In this document: positions 22,005 to 33,534 of the stretch, piece by piece
How positions within the stretch are numbered: the stretch's first letter is position 1
How the letters are laid out: every line of letters starts with the position of its first letter
Source of the DNA: Eurosta solidaginis
Taxonomy: Eukaryota; Arthropoda; Insecta; Diptera; Tephritidae
Direction: 5' to 3'
DNA: 64,000 nucleotides
Assembly: GCF_040869045.1 (NCBI RefSeq)
Contig: NC_090319.1
Location: 357,757,739-357,821,738 of the forward strand
Program-made: the position numbers and the translations under genes
The notes under the pieces: generated by a model
Database searches by the model: none
What the model was told of the DNA's origin: nothing
What the model saw: the letters and a program-made list of their open reading frames with translations, nothing else

Positions 22005-22830
22005 ATAAGTTGAAGGAGGTAATATTTGTTTTCCCAGTGAACAGAATAAACGGAATTCAGGCCAATTACTTTTGCCCTGCCGCAAAATACAGTTTCCATG
22101 AACTGTTTTCGTTTGCTTGAGTGATACAGAATATGTTTCTGCCCTCATTACTTTGCTTTGGATGTTTCCAGTGTTTCGCCCATCACCGAAATCCATAAGG
22201 CAGGTTAAAGAAGGAATACATGAGGAGCGGCCCTGATACGGAAACCGAGCCTAAAGTTGCGTTAACCACACTACTTCCTATTTAGTTAACTGTTACAGCT
22301 TTCAGTTATACAAGGATGAAATTCGTCATCGAAAACAATAACGTGTTCTGGTTCAAGTGTTAGAAATACTCTGTACTGAAACGTGTTGCCGAATCCCGCT
22401 CTATGGTTATACATAATAAAATATTTCCGTATTCTAAGAACGATGAGCCGTTCCGCGTTCGATATCATGTTAATATGTGTAATGGAATTGGATACGGCTA
22501 CAGTTTCGGTAGCTAACTAAATCGCAATTTGGGAGAAAGTGCGCTTATTTTACGACCAAAAACAGTCAGGTTTTCACAGCACTCATATATTGTTGCTGCT
22601 TTTGCCGTAGTATATCGCGCTCATCCATCCAGACGTCGAATTTTCTTCAATAACTCCGTAATAAACAGAGTTTTTAACGGTTTTGGACTATAATGAAGTT
22701 GTGGTTAAAATATATTGTTCCGCTTATTGTTTGAGTAGAATGCAAAACATATATTACGTTGGTCTCGTTTACTAAGTATATACTGGTCGTGGTGTTGTCC
22801 TTATACTAAATACCGGAGCCCGAGTAGCGA
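22005..22830. other. No gene seen
   Basis: No supportable frame. It lies between two degraded minus-strand LINE pieces and may be the same material decayed beyond recognition. Confidence 0.35.
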
Positions 22831-22989
22831 CAGCGGCACCTTAATGGCAGCGACATCTGATGACGGAGCCACACCGGGAAGCCCGCTGTGAACTCACGAG
22901 GCCTTACTGGTTTAGTAGTTTAATTCATGCTTCAGCATTAGCGCTTCTCTAACCAGCCCAAAGATCACTAGATTAACTCAGTTCACTTA

Positions 22990-23480
22990 TTTAATATTAT
23001 AATATTTGTCCATTGCCGGCCACCATATTATGGTCCCATATGTTTGGGTTTTAGACACCAGTTCATGCTGATAATTCTTTTACACGAGAAGAAGGTCATG
23101 TGAGCTTTTACGACCCTACATTAAGTACTGGATTTCCAGCTTATCTTACTAGCTATCTATAAGTCCAGATACTTGACACTCGTGGAGGGTGTGAAGGCAG
23201 TAACATTTAGGTACTCGAAACTGAGGTATTTTGTTTTTATCAGTAAAGAGTATCAACTTCGTCTTACTAGGGTTTACGTAGAGTATTTCGAGACTTTACA
23301 GCACAGCTAAGAAAACTTAATTCGTTCTTGATTTGAAGGTTTTTTTTTTTTTTTTGGTAAAGAGTATCAGCTTTGTCTTACAAGAGTTACGTTGATTATT
23401 TCTAGACTTTTCAGCATAACTAAGCTGACTTCAGTCCCTCTTGATTTGGCTGTTCTGATACCGATTCTACAGGCGTGCTT
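22990..23480 (-). pseudogene. Degraded LINE reverse-transcriptase fragment with a tandem duplication
   Basis: Minus-strand translation of 23221-23280 gives YVNPSKTKLILFTDKNKIPQ, the signature that follows the palm in RNase H-type LINEs. Further on, near 23010-23040, YGTIIWWPAM is the conserved YG..vWWPAl block. A ~100-bp segment is duplicated in tandem (23232-23338 and 23354-23450), the two copies separated by an oligo-T run at 23340-23356; the second copy reads NVTLVRQS at the same place. Many stops. Confidence 0.6.
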
Positions 23481-24880
23481 TCAATATTTTGCCCATTACT
23501 ATGCCAAAGTTCCCCAGTTATCTTGTAGTGACGATGAGCTAGGACGTTTTTGATCCACGGAAAAACTCTTTCTTATTTCCTTCGCTCTTCTGGTGTGGTC
23601 ATTATCCCGACTCAGTTATGCATATTCGCAGTTGCTTTATGTTGTATTTCGTTTTCTTTATCCTACTTGACCTAACGGTGCATAGACAAATTACCCCTAA
23701 AAGCTTTAAATCGAAATGTTCCCAAACTCGAATAAGTAAGAGTTCAATGGCTTGAAACAATTTTCAATTGATTAAGATGCACTAATTTTCTTGATATTCA
23801 TATACCCACAAGTACACAAACAAATTGAACAACCGCCACCAGACAGGCCAACAAATTGTGACAATACACCTACAGACACATGAAACACATAATTTCTGAT
23901 TCAACAACAATTCATTTGTCCAATAGCACACAACACAAAACACATTCTGCTTCTGTCTTTGGCTTTTATCAAATCAACAAACAACAACAATAGGGGTCAT
24001 AGCAATAAATATTGCTGGATAGGATGGATGGTGAGCCGGTAAGGTGACGAGTTGGCCAACCGAACAGCATCAAACGAATTGAGTTCCAAGTACTACTGAC
24101 CTAGACAACGTCGGCTGTCTGAGTTCGTGTACACAAAAAGGTGCAAAGTACGAAAGAAGGTGTACAGCTACAAAACGGAAACGAAAAGGGAGAGAAACAA
24201 ACAACGAATGAAACAGCGATAAGGAACGATAAGATAATTATCAGTGGTATAAAATGGCATAGAACAGTACGTGGTAATAAAACGCACGATTGGTATAAGA
24301 GTTGCGTTAGCCTAATTCTCGCCAATACTAGAATAGAGTACACATTCTCCGGTGCGAGTTTGCGCATTAGAAACTCCGAAAATTGTGGTGAATCATAGCT
24401 AGGCATTCACCAAAGTTGATGTGTGATTGCATCGCAATAGGAACTAGTGAGAAGGAAATGCTTTGTAAGGAAAATTTTATAAAATAAATGTTATGAACTG
24501 AATCATTTCAGTATTGGACTGAATCTGTTGTGAGTCAACTGCACGGATGCTGATTGGATTTTTGCGCCGATCAAAAGCACATAAAAATCGTATACCTTAA
24601 TTTTTACTCTATCATGAGTATTTCTCTTAGCTTTTAACAGTAAACGTATGCAATGGAAGTAAAATAATATAAGACATTGGAGGCTGCCTAAGTTAGTACA
24701 ATAACACAAGTATACACGGGTTTGGATCTAGGCAACTAAAAGTAGTTTTTAAGACAATTTATGACGCTGAATCCGATTCCCCATTCCGTTTTTTAAGATT
24801 GATTCTAGTTTTTAATACAGTCAATAAATTCATTTTTAAAGATTTTTGTCAAATAATATTCCTTTTATTAACGTAAAAGT
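23481..24880. other. No gene seen
   Basis: 1.4 kb with CA-rich patches (23810-23950). The overlapping plus and minus frames at 24101-24406 have no domain. Nothing else recognised. Confidence 0.35.
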
Positions 24881-24886
24881 AACAAA

Positions 24887-25775
24887 TCAGAAATGAAGAT
24901 TGGTGGAACTTTGCCCTTTGTATTGTTTAGTATCTGTTTCGCGTATTAGAGTCCAACAGTAGTCGCTCATCATGCCTTCATCCCGAAATCCTTGGTATCG
25001 TCTTTCAATTTTGGCTAGATCGTGGTGTAGCCGCTCTCCTTGTTCGTCGCTCGTATCACCCAAGTTTTCGGGAAAAAAATAGGGATAGGAATGCAGAAAG
25101 TGCATCTTTGGAGACATTCTAGCTCCAATCTTGCGATAATTTGCCAACATATCGCCAATAATTTCCTTAAAATTAGGGGATTTGCGATTACCAAGAAAGT
25201 GGTGAACGATATTTTGACAAGATGCCCATGCGGCTGCTTTATCGGGCGTTAAACATTTTGTAAATTCTTTATCAGCCATTAATTTTCTAATATCAGGTCC
25301 GAAAAATATTCCTTCTTTGATTTTTGCATATGACAATTTAGGAAACAGCTTGACTATGTACTGAAAAGCCGGTCTTTCACGGTTTAATGCTTTAACGAAG
25401 TTCTTTATAATGACTAGTTTAATGTGAAGAGGTGGCAGGAAAATGTCTTGTGGATTTACAAGTGGTTCAGCGGAGACCATTTGCTGTACAGACTCATATT
25501 GAGTACGACTTTGCCATTCGTTTCTCACATAATGATGTTCAGTTGCGCATAAAAAACCACAAAATTTGGTGAATCCAGATTGCATCCCCATTAAGATACC
25601 AATTACCTGTTGAAATAAATTTCGGAATCCATGACTTATGAGTGTCGGCTACTCTGAAACCAAAGTAGTGCAGATACGCATCTTTGAGCGAATTTGTTAT
25701 TATTTTGCTACTTTTTATAATAATGTACAACCACAAACGTAACAGAAACATTTTGAATCAACTTTGCAACACTGT
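24887..25775 (-). pseudogene. Pseudogene of an uncharacterised multicopy arthropod protein family
   Basis: A 234-residue frame (25591-24887) carries blocks that I recognise from an abundant, unnamed arthropod family: FLPPLHIKL, a PKLSYAKIKEGIFFGPDIRKLM stretch, HHFLGNRKSPNF, KMHFLHSY, and SDEQGERLHHDLAKIERRYQG. Just upstream, in other frames, are family N-terminal pieces: a CYVCG knuckle near 25730 and DAYLHYFGF..ADTHKSWIP (25690-25620). So the gene has lost an internal segment and its reading frame. The C-terminal frame is uninterrupted to the TAG stop at 24889-24887. Function is unknown. The family's many near-identical copies per genome suggest a mobile or amplified origin, but I see no inverted ends here. 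Confidence 0.6.
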
Positions 25776-25779
25776 CTGC

Positions 25780-26635
25780 ATTTTTATTTGCTGTAATCAC
25801 TTATATTATTTGACAGTTACAGTTGAAATGACTTATCAAGCAGTGACACTATTTAAAAGCTGCTATAACAGCACAATGGTGCTATCATGCGACAACTCGG
25901 AAACTAGAATCAATCTTAAAAAACTGAATGCATATTCGTATTCAGCATATCAAGTATAGCATATCCAAAAGTTGACCTGAATTTTTAAACTTGTGTAATC
26001 TTCCTACTCCTTCTGTTGGAACAAGCTACAGTTTTATTTGACACGCAAGGTATTGTTTTCATCCTTCATGAAGTTCCTATCACTCAATACAGATATATAC
26101 CTTTGTTTAAGAGTCAGCGCATCAAATCAAATTAAATTGCATGAAGTTGCGCTTCTGAAGCAAACAGTCCCAAATATTATACAAATAGCGTAGCAGGAAT
26201 TTCAAATCTGCTATTTGGGTGCCTTTGATGGGGATGTTTCGCGTTGCATACACCGTCGCCATCCCAAAATTTTGATTCGCTTGCACCTCCTCGTGGCGGC
26301 ACCTGGTAGCGCTTCGGCGCGAACTCGAGCGGCAACCTTTACTTCCCCCTATTACCTGATTTCCCTTCTTCCTCCAGCTATTATCGATACTCGGTAATAG
26401 GCTGAAAGGTTAAGCATAATAGATCTTAATCTTATAATAAAAATAATAACATTGGTGATATACTGTTTGCTGTTTAGAATGCTGTTTTTTTTTTTTTATT
26501 TATATTTTTGTTTTTTTAACTCAGAGTCAGAAGATTCCGGATTTAGACCACCCCCTATTAGTGTGGTACTGCTAGTGCTGTCTGACAAGGTTATGTACCT
26601 AGAGATTATGAGAGAAAGCTGTCATGGACGCTTAA
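25780..26635. other. No gene seen; GC-richer patch
   Basis: 26210-26350 is locally GC-rich for this window (cgccgtcgcc..., ggcggcacctggtagcgctt), with a 60-codon plus frame at 26215. No domain, splice pattern or second copy that I can recognise. Confidence 0.35.
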
Positions 26636-26639
26636 TTTA

Positions 26640-27275
26640 TATGACAGTGCTAGGAGGGTTCGGTTGACTTGTAATGTCGATAGGCAAATTCTGGTGATTC
26701 TTGCCAAGGGTGGTATATTAGCTGTTATTAGCTGGCATAAAGCACTAGACATTCCTTCCACGGCCAAAATTTTGGAAGCAGTGCAGCGTTTGGCGATGGT
26801 TAGAATAAGCAGTGCCCTTCGCACTACACCTACACCCGCACTTAACGTATGGCTGAATCTGCACCCGATAGACCTTGAGGTAGCATCGACGGAAATACGG
26901 ATTCTTGAATCGGTATATAAGCTGTGAGTTACGGTCACTCCAGCACTCTGGAGTACCATTTCATCTCTAGCAGGACAGACTAATGTGCACAGAGTGCTGC
27001 TCCTTTTGCCACAATAATGAGTATTCTCTCAACGCAGGAGTGGTGTAAATAATTAATTTGTGACAGGAGTGGGGAACCTGTTCACGAATATATACAGGCT
27101 GGACGGCATGGCTGAAGGTGGAGTATTTTGCCATGGGCTCGATTTTAGCGTGAAGTAAAGGCCATTCGGTCACTAATGCGTCTTTCGGGCGGATGTTGCC
27201 GTAGTACATAGGATGATTTCTGTATCTGATACTGTTTGGGAATTAGCATTCATTCTAATACTCGGGCGGCTAACA
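26640..27275 (+). pseudogene. Degraded RNase H-type LINE fragment
   Basis: The plus frame 26664-26927 ends with VQRLAMVRISSALRTTPTPA, then LNLHPIDLEVAS: the Q-R-...-TTPT.AL...L.l.PiDL linker between reverse transcriptase and RNase H. Broken RNase H follows at 27070-27270 (YRLDGMAEGGVFCHGLDF, then VFRADVAVVH after stops and a frame change). It is the same class as 30447-31660 but a different subfamily. Confidence 0.6.
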
Positions 27276-27735
27276 TAGGGATAATTTTTTCCACCATGAT
27301 GTGGGGACAGTGGGGGTTTCAGGCCTACACTCTTTGATAAAAATTATCTGAGTGCCAGTGATATTCTCATACTTTTAAACTCTTGACCATCTTGGCCCGA
27401 AGAGGCACTGGCGACCTGAAAGTATCTGCTTCAGGTGATCCCCCAACCAGGCTAAGCTGACACCTCCTCTTGCTATGTATTCAAGCCTTTCTGGTCTGTG
27501 GTTGACTTCCAGCGCTTGGCGGAACTATAAGAGCTTACAAAATCTCATATATCCAATGTAACTAGAGTGTTAACAGGGCACTTTCCAATAGCAGTCCATG
27601 TGATGCGCCTTTATCATTCAGTCTTTTTATGTTAGGCTTTCACAACTTTGCGAGGACTAGAGATAGATAAATAAATGTAAAAAGAATAAAATATGCAAGG
27701 AAGGCAATTGGGATAAAGTTTACAACAACTAAGGC
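27276..27735. other. No gene seen
   Basis: Probably the decayed 3' continuation of the preceding LINE fragment. No supportable motif. Confidence 0.3.
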
Positions 27736-27870
27736 ATGATGTGGCTGAGTTCGCTTGTAACACTTCAACCATCGTAGGAGTGCGGGTTCAAATCCCACTC
27801 TCGTGAGAAAAGGCTTTGAAGAGATTTACAAGGTATGCTCGAAACAGCTCTCGCCTTGTCCTTCCTGCTG
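27736..27870 (+). repeat. tRNA-like SINE head (second family)
   Basis: An A-box-like tggctgagttcg at 27742-27753 and a perfect-looking B box ggttcaaatcc at 27785-27795 are spaced as in a tRNA gene. The flanking stems do not close into a cloverleaf that I can draw, and a non-tRNA body follows, so I call a SINE head rather than a tRNA. Only one copy in the window. Confidence 0.5.
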
Positions 27871-27874
27871 TCGT

Positions 27875-28340
27875 GTTGTTTAAATTTTAACCAAATTATT
27901 AAAAAATGTAAAGCTGGTGCAATTTACCTCCAAGGAGATGATCTGATCGATTTTACGTAATTACCTGTCGTCGTGAGCTTAGCCTTACGATGCACTAAAG
28001 CACACTGGTCAAAGCACGACTGACCAGCGCCCAAAGCTCGCTTGCCTTGATCCCAATTGATGATGTGAGTGGATACACCTTCACCCTGTTGGGGTTTGCG
28101 GTCTATCTAACACCTCTTCCAATCCATAGGACACGGTTGCAAAGTAATAACACATTCGAGTTAACCTTTTCTTGGCGCATTAGGATATTAATCACAGCTA
28201 CCACGATGCTCCCTAACGCAAATGAGCATAAACGGAGCAAGCTTCTGCTCCCCGTGGTACTATCCTTAGGGTCCTAGTCGGACTTTCGTAGCCGAAGCAC
28301 CTACCGGTTGAGTAAACACTTCCTCCAGACCGGTGGACAA
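27875..28340. other. No gene seen
   Basis: No frame with a domain. Moderately GC-rich and unmatched elsewhere in the window. Confidence 0.35.
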
Positions 28341-28344
28341 GAAA

Positions 28345-28860
28345 AACAAATAAGGAAGGCTAAGTTCGGGTGTAACCGAATATTACATACTCAGCTGCCA
28401 TATACAGCTTGCAAAACTTTAAAATTAGCTGCTTTTAAAAGTGGGCGGTGCCACGCCTATTGTTCAAAATTTTTACTAATTTTCTATTCTGCGACATAAA
28501 GTCAACCCACCTACCAAATTTCACCGCTTTATCCGTCTTTGGTAATGAATTATCGCACTTTTTCGGTTTGTCGAAATTTTCGATATCGAGAAAGTGGGTG
28601 TGGTTATCAAGTAGCGATCTGAGATGAATGCACAAGAACTTACATACCAAATTTCATTAAGATACCTAAAAATTTACTCAAGTTATCGTGTTCACGGACA
28701 GACGGACGGACGGACGGATATGGCTAAATGAATTTCCTTTTTCGCCCAGATCATTTTGATATATAGAATTCTATATCTATCTCGATTAGTTTATGTCGTT
28801 ACGGGGTACCTTTATGCTAACAAAATTAATATACTCGGTGAGTTCTGGTCAGCTGAGTAA
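28345..28860 (+). mobile_element. Mini-me/Helentron-like element, short copy
   Basis: Starts aacaaataaggaaggctaag, then cgggtgtaaccgaatattacatactcagctg, and ends tcagctgagta. It lacks the 130-bp monomers and most of the body of copy A, keeping only the distal ~400 bp: gtgggcggtgccacgcc, the tcgaaattttcgatatcg palindrome, and a (GACG)n run near 28696-28716 with cacggacagacggacgg. Apparently an internal deletion derivative. Confidence 0.7.
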
Positions 28861-29204
28861 AAAAAATGAAAAAAAGAGAAAAATTAAGTGAGGTTGGAAC
28901 CCCAAATACCCTAATCATCACAAGATATCACCCTATGTTTGAAAATATCCACAGCAAACCCATACAATCACTCAATCTACCGGCTGGTGGAGAGGGCTCC
29001 ATTTACATAATACCCATAAAGTGGAATTGAATTTATGCTTATGCAAATATGCATTAAGAAAACCACAACCTGTAAGCAGCAAACCCAAACTCAGATTAAG
29101 TCTGGATTTTCTGCCACAAAGGAAACATCCCGGCTGAGCTCGGACGTAAGCCTGCCTTTAGAACTAGTTTCCCAACTTACCTCCAAGGAGATTTCGGTGG
29201 AGCT
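28861..29204. other. No gene seen
   Basis: AT-rich. A 69-codon plus frame (29035-29244) runs into the SINE copy and has no domain. Confidence 0.35.
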
Positions 29205-29338
29205 GCTCATTAATTTTTCTAAAGCCAGAAAAACTTACTTTTAATTGAAAAATGCTGGCTCCAAATTTTTGATGTCCGGGAGATGGGCCCAGGATATTCG
29301 GTGTGGTAAGCGGAGCACGCTATCACCACACCACGTCT
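29205..29338 (-). repeat. SINE-A, minus-strand 5' part
   Basis: The reverse complement reads gtggtgtggtgatagcgtgc, tccgcttaccacaccgaatat, cctgggcccatctcccgg, then tttttcaatt..aagtaagtttttct. This is the tRNA-like head and start of the body of SINE-A; the B box is damaged (gggcccatctcc). Confidence 0.7.
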
Positions 29339-29339
29339 G

Positions 29340-30380
29340 CTGCCGTAAGTACTTAAACACGTGGACACTTTTTCTTCTTTTGTCCGTAATACACTCCAAA
29401 ATGCGTAAAGTTACAAAGTAAGTCAAGCCCATGTTCTCTCCGCTAAAAATTCTACCTTTTTCCGGGGAAACGTTTTTATTAAGAGAGGGAAAATTAGTGT
29501 ATTCATAGCCGGGTTCAAGAGGTTATCAGCAACCTCTCTAACACATACACACATGTCATGGGCTACTTCATTGGTAAAAGTAAGTTGCAAAGTGGTGAGA
29601 TAACTAAAAAAAGCATTTGCTTTACCCTTTTATAATGAATACGTTGAGTGTCGCTGCATTTGTTCATCGGAAGGATAACATCCTATAAGTACGCGTCGTT
29701 CCGTGAAACAGTGGGCGTAAGCTCGCTTCAAAGGCGCCATTGACAAACAGCAAACCGGCGAAGCGTTACAGCGAAAAAAAACTTCAGCTGTGATTTATGC
29801 CGTTTGACAATGATTAATTTCCACTTGCAGCTAACTGAGCTACTTTCATGTTAAATTTTGCATTTTTCGACGGTTTTTTCATTGGCCATTTTGTAGTTTT
29901 TGCCATTTACATACATATGTACACCCACACTTATACCTACTGCAACCTTTTGCTCTTACATTCCTATTTTTACTAGTTAATTTCAAGTTATTTGTTGAGC
30001 TTCTGCTATAGCAGCGCGAGTCTTCGAAATGGAGAATAACTGGAAAGTTTATTTCAGCTTTAAGAAGTTTAAAGTTGAGGCACAAAACGGTATTATCAAA
30101 AACGAAGCGAACAATCAATGATGCGCTTTGACGTGAATGTTGACAGTGGATGGACTAAAGACAAAAATATAATCCCTTGCAGAAATTTAGTGAATGAAAC
30201 TAAACGGAGGCGAAGATGTTTACAAGTTCGAAATATTTAAACTAAAAAAGTTACGAATTTTCACTGCTATGATAGATTAAGAAAAGAGAGGTAAATATTT
30301 AGTTACAAATTGGAGGCAAGAAAAGCAGCTCATTCATTGTTAACGAGTTGATGTATATACGCTAGATTGATTTTCTTCTA
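29340..30380. other. No gene seen
   Basis: About 1 kb. The 79-codon minus frame at 29879-30118 has no recognisable feature. Nothing supportable. Confidence 0.35.
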
Positions 30381-31838
30381 ACCCCCGTGGTGTGATAGTA
30401 GCGCGCTCCGCCTACCACACCGAATATCCTGAGTTCACGCCCCGGGCAGTCTTAAAAACTACCCCGACAGCAGCACTACATGCCATTCTACACATCCAGC
30501 CTGCAGACCTAATGACCAAAAACATCGTATTAGCAACAGCAACAAAGCTTAAGGCCTCGGGGCAGCTTGATTGCAGGCCTATGGTCACAACAGTATAGCG
30601 CCATCTAAAATCGGGCAAACATAATATATGGTACAGTGCCTGAGCTTCGAAAGAGATATTGGGCCACAATTGAAGGGTTGATGCCGGAGTACAGAAATGA
30701 CAGAATATGCTATACACGTGTACACAGATGGTTCCAAATTAATGGAAGGGGTTGGGTCTGCTGTTAACTGTGTCGCCCCAGAAGTAAGTACATCCTACAG
30801 GTTGCCAGATTACTACAGCGATTTTTAAGCGGAAATTAAGGCAGTGAAGAAAGCAGCAGAAATTCTGGAGGAAGCGTGCTTAAGTTGCAGTCGCGTCAAT
30901 TTATATATTGATAGTCAGGCTGCGATTAAGGCAACAATCTCATACAGTACTTCATCATCTGCAATGCAAAGAAGCACTGGAAAAACTTCGCTCAGGCCGG
31001 ATCATACATCTTTACTGGGTTTCCTGTCATAAAGGGATAGAAAGAAACGAAAAGGCCGATGAGTTGGCAAAGGAGGGTGCAACACTCGCTGAGTCGATAA
31101 TCGACGTCCCAATCTTTGGAAGAAATCAAAAGGATACAGGAGCTGCATATGATCCATCAAGCAGGAAAGGCGTGGAAGAAAGTGCGGAGCTGCAAAATTT
31201 CTAAGATCATTTGCAAAGCCCACGATATTAGACTCATAAAGTGGCTGATATCTCGGAAGAGAGAAGACTTAAGGCTCACGATGGGCATACTGACTGGACA
31301 GTGCATTATGGCGTCACATGCTTATAAGTTAGGCCTCGTCAGTAACGGCAAGTGTAGGAAGTGTAAGCTGCAGGAAGAAATGGTTGAGCACGTTCTGTGT
31401 TCATATCCTGCGCTTGCCAGATCAAGGCTCCAGCTATTAGGGGCGGCAGAGTTGCCAGATATTAGGGCAGCAATTAAGCTGTGTCCTAAAAAACTGCTAG
31501 TATTTGCCAAGCGGACGGAGTTATTCTATAACATACATATGTCCTGGAACCTGATTGGGGTTGTTCCATTTGGTCATGAAGCCAATTCTGGTAACACTAT
31601 GGACACGTTCAGTCTATGTGAGGTCTTTATTGACCGGACAGCTCAACATAACCTAACCTAACGCCCCGGGGAAAGCTACATCGAAATTCTAGGAACAAGT
31701 TTTTTCAATTAGAAGAACATTTTTCTAACCGGAGTCGGCCCTCGGTAGTGTTTGGCAAGCGCTCCGAGTGTATTTCTGCCATGTAAAGCTACCCAGTGAA
31801 AAGTCATCTGTCTTGCAGATGCCGTTCGGAGTCGGCGA
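30381..31838 (+). mobile_element. SINE-A copy split by a LINE insertion
   Basis: The head lies at 30381-30446 (cgtggtgtgatagtagcgcgc, with a B box altered to gagttcacgcc). The rest of the SINE resumes at 31671-31838 (aaagctacatcgaaattcta, ggcaagcgctccgagtgta, cttgcagatgccgttcgg). The bases acgccccggg occur on both sides of the inserted LINE, so this is a LINE jump into a SINE. The SINE 3' end is cut off at about 31836 where an RTE fragment begins. Confidence 0.85.
30447..31660 (+). pseudogene. 5'-truncated RNase H-type LINE (family L1N)
   Basis: 1214-bp insertion bounded by the 10-bp duplication acgccccggg (30437-30446 and 31661-31670), ending in cataacctaaccta. It starts in the linker after the reverse transcriptase (LKTTPTAALHAILHIQPADL). 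RNase H follows, with YTDGSKLMEG near 30717, YIDSQAAIKA near 30902 and a WVSCHKGIERNEKADELAKEG block near 31017. Then a C-terminal segment (frame 31116-31661) with a zinc-type CRKCKLQEEMVEHVLC. Frameshifts near 30590 and 30960 and a TAA in RNase H at 30827-30829 make it non-functional. The tail resembles short TAACC-type repeats rather than poly-A. Confidence 0.82.
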
Positions 31839-32606
31839 GGAAGGCGACAACCTGGCAAGGCCACTCTGACATACCCTGTTAGAGGACTAGCTGTGGTATA
31901 TTCATCGGCAACGTGCGTCCACTACAACCGTGTGTCTGTCAAGCGGATTCGCTATATAAACGGGCAAACAATATATTCATCCCCGCTGAACAGGTTGTGC
32001 GCTGAGCTTGGGAACCGCCACGTCAAACCATACTTTAATGAACAATCAAAACAAGCCACTCATAAGAAGACAACCAATAACTGATGAATACCAAGGCAAA
32101 CGTTTATAGGACAATGATTAAAGGGCATGCACCTGAAATGTTCGTTCTCTTAAAGGAATTGACACAAATTCCTGGCTGATTGATGTCCTCATCAAAGCAA
32201 AGTCTGACACACCGCCATCCAAGAAGTGGAATAGATAAGAAACTACAAGAAAAGTGCTGTTTCGGCATCGAACTCGTGGTGGGAGAGAGACTTTGTCGCT
32301 GAGTACAGACTTTCATGCCTGTGGACGAATGTCTTGCCGCTATCCGAATAAAAGCAATATATTTTATTATATCATTCATCTGCGCCCATGCACCGACAGA
32401 GGAGAAAGACGATGAGGTAAATTACGATTTTTAGAACGCTTACAACGCACATAAGAGCGCTGCCGCCGCCATGACACAAAAGTCGTGCTTGGCGATTTTG
32501 ATTATAAGGTGGGCAATGAAGATATTTTGGGCCCCACAGGCGGAAAGTTCAGCCTACACAACGAAACCTCTTCTAATGGACTGAGCCTGATCGACTTCGC
32601 CGGTGA
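31836..32606 (+). pseudogene. RTE 5' fragment (5' UTR and endonuclease)
   Basis: Parallels 53177-54007 of the RTE element: aaggcgacaacctgg, ggccactctgacata, cgctatataaacg, then the endonuclease region (gcatgcacctg, ctggctgattgatgtcctcatc, ttcatctgcgcccatgca, gtcgtgcttggcgattttga). It includes stops, frameshifts and an ~80-bp deletion near 32220. It ends abruptly after cttcgccggtg, so both ends are truncated relative to an LTR-less insertion; probably a relic. Confidence 0.8.
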
Positions 32607-32609
32607 TTT

Positions 32610-33005
32610 TGAAAAAAAAAAATGTTGAGAGAGGGTGTTCATCAAATGAGTTATGAGATGAGGTGTTTTTGAACAAATCCTGTAATAAAGAGTTCTTGTT
32701 AATTATTCTGGGCGTTTTCAAATATTTGCTGAGATACATAGAGTGATACTGGGATTCAAGCGGTTGACAAGCGCCATTCACAGTAAACTGAATGATCTTC
32801 AAAAAAGATCTATTGACTCGTTTAAAAGTTATGCGAGGGTAAAATTCAAACTAAAAAAGTAGTTGACAAATTTATAATCTACAAAGTCGGAAAACAAGAA
32901 AAATTTCTTCCAAACTAAATTATAGCATGGTATGACTTACCCTTAGCGGGATAGGGGGCTAAGAATATATCCGCGGTAGGTATATCTATCGTAAGAGGCA
33001 AATAA
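32610..33005. other. No gene seen
   Basis: AT-rich gap between RTE and R-CAA fragments. Confidence 0.35.
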
Positions 33006-33009
33006 AATA

Positions 33010-33335
33010 CCAAATTGAATCAAGGGGTTGTGTGGCGCAACCCTTTCAAGGAGTTGCCAGCGCAATTTATAGCTTCCCCAACCCAATTTTCATCCTCACC
33101 TACCCATGGCGGATCCTGTTTCTTTAGCAGCCGAGGCTTTGGCGACCCAAAGCTCCTCATGGACCTAGGGAGTGGGAGAGCGTTATGGCCTAGAAGGTTT
33201 CATGCGAAGGTCGGGCTAGTACCTTAATTGTGCTTGTTACCGGAATGTACACGATCTGCATCCGGCAAAGAACCATCAACATCGATACCTCTCCCCAAAA
33301 CCTTCGGGAAGTATCCGTATCGCTACAACACGGGG
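33010..33335 (+). repeat. Interspersed repeat R-CAA, copy 2
   Basis: Second copy of the family at 9500-9850, starting near gaatcaaggggttgtgtggcgc and ending tatcgctacaaca. It is better preserved at its 3' end than the other copy. No coding frame. Confidence 0.7.
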
Positions 33336-33534
33336 TGTGACTACAATAGGGTAAATTATGAAAATTGTTTTCGTTTTGATGTATAAATATTTGTAAAATA
33401 TTAAAAAACACGATATACATACATAAGGACGTTGCAGCTATACTATTCTGATTTCATAGCTTAATCATTTGACTTTAAAAAAGTTTCATTTGACCTGAAA
33501 GTACTATATTGAGTTGATCGAATGCTTTTATATT

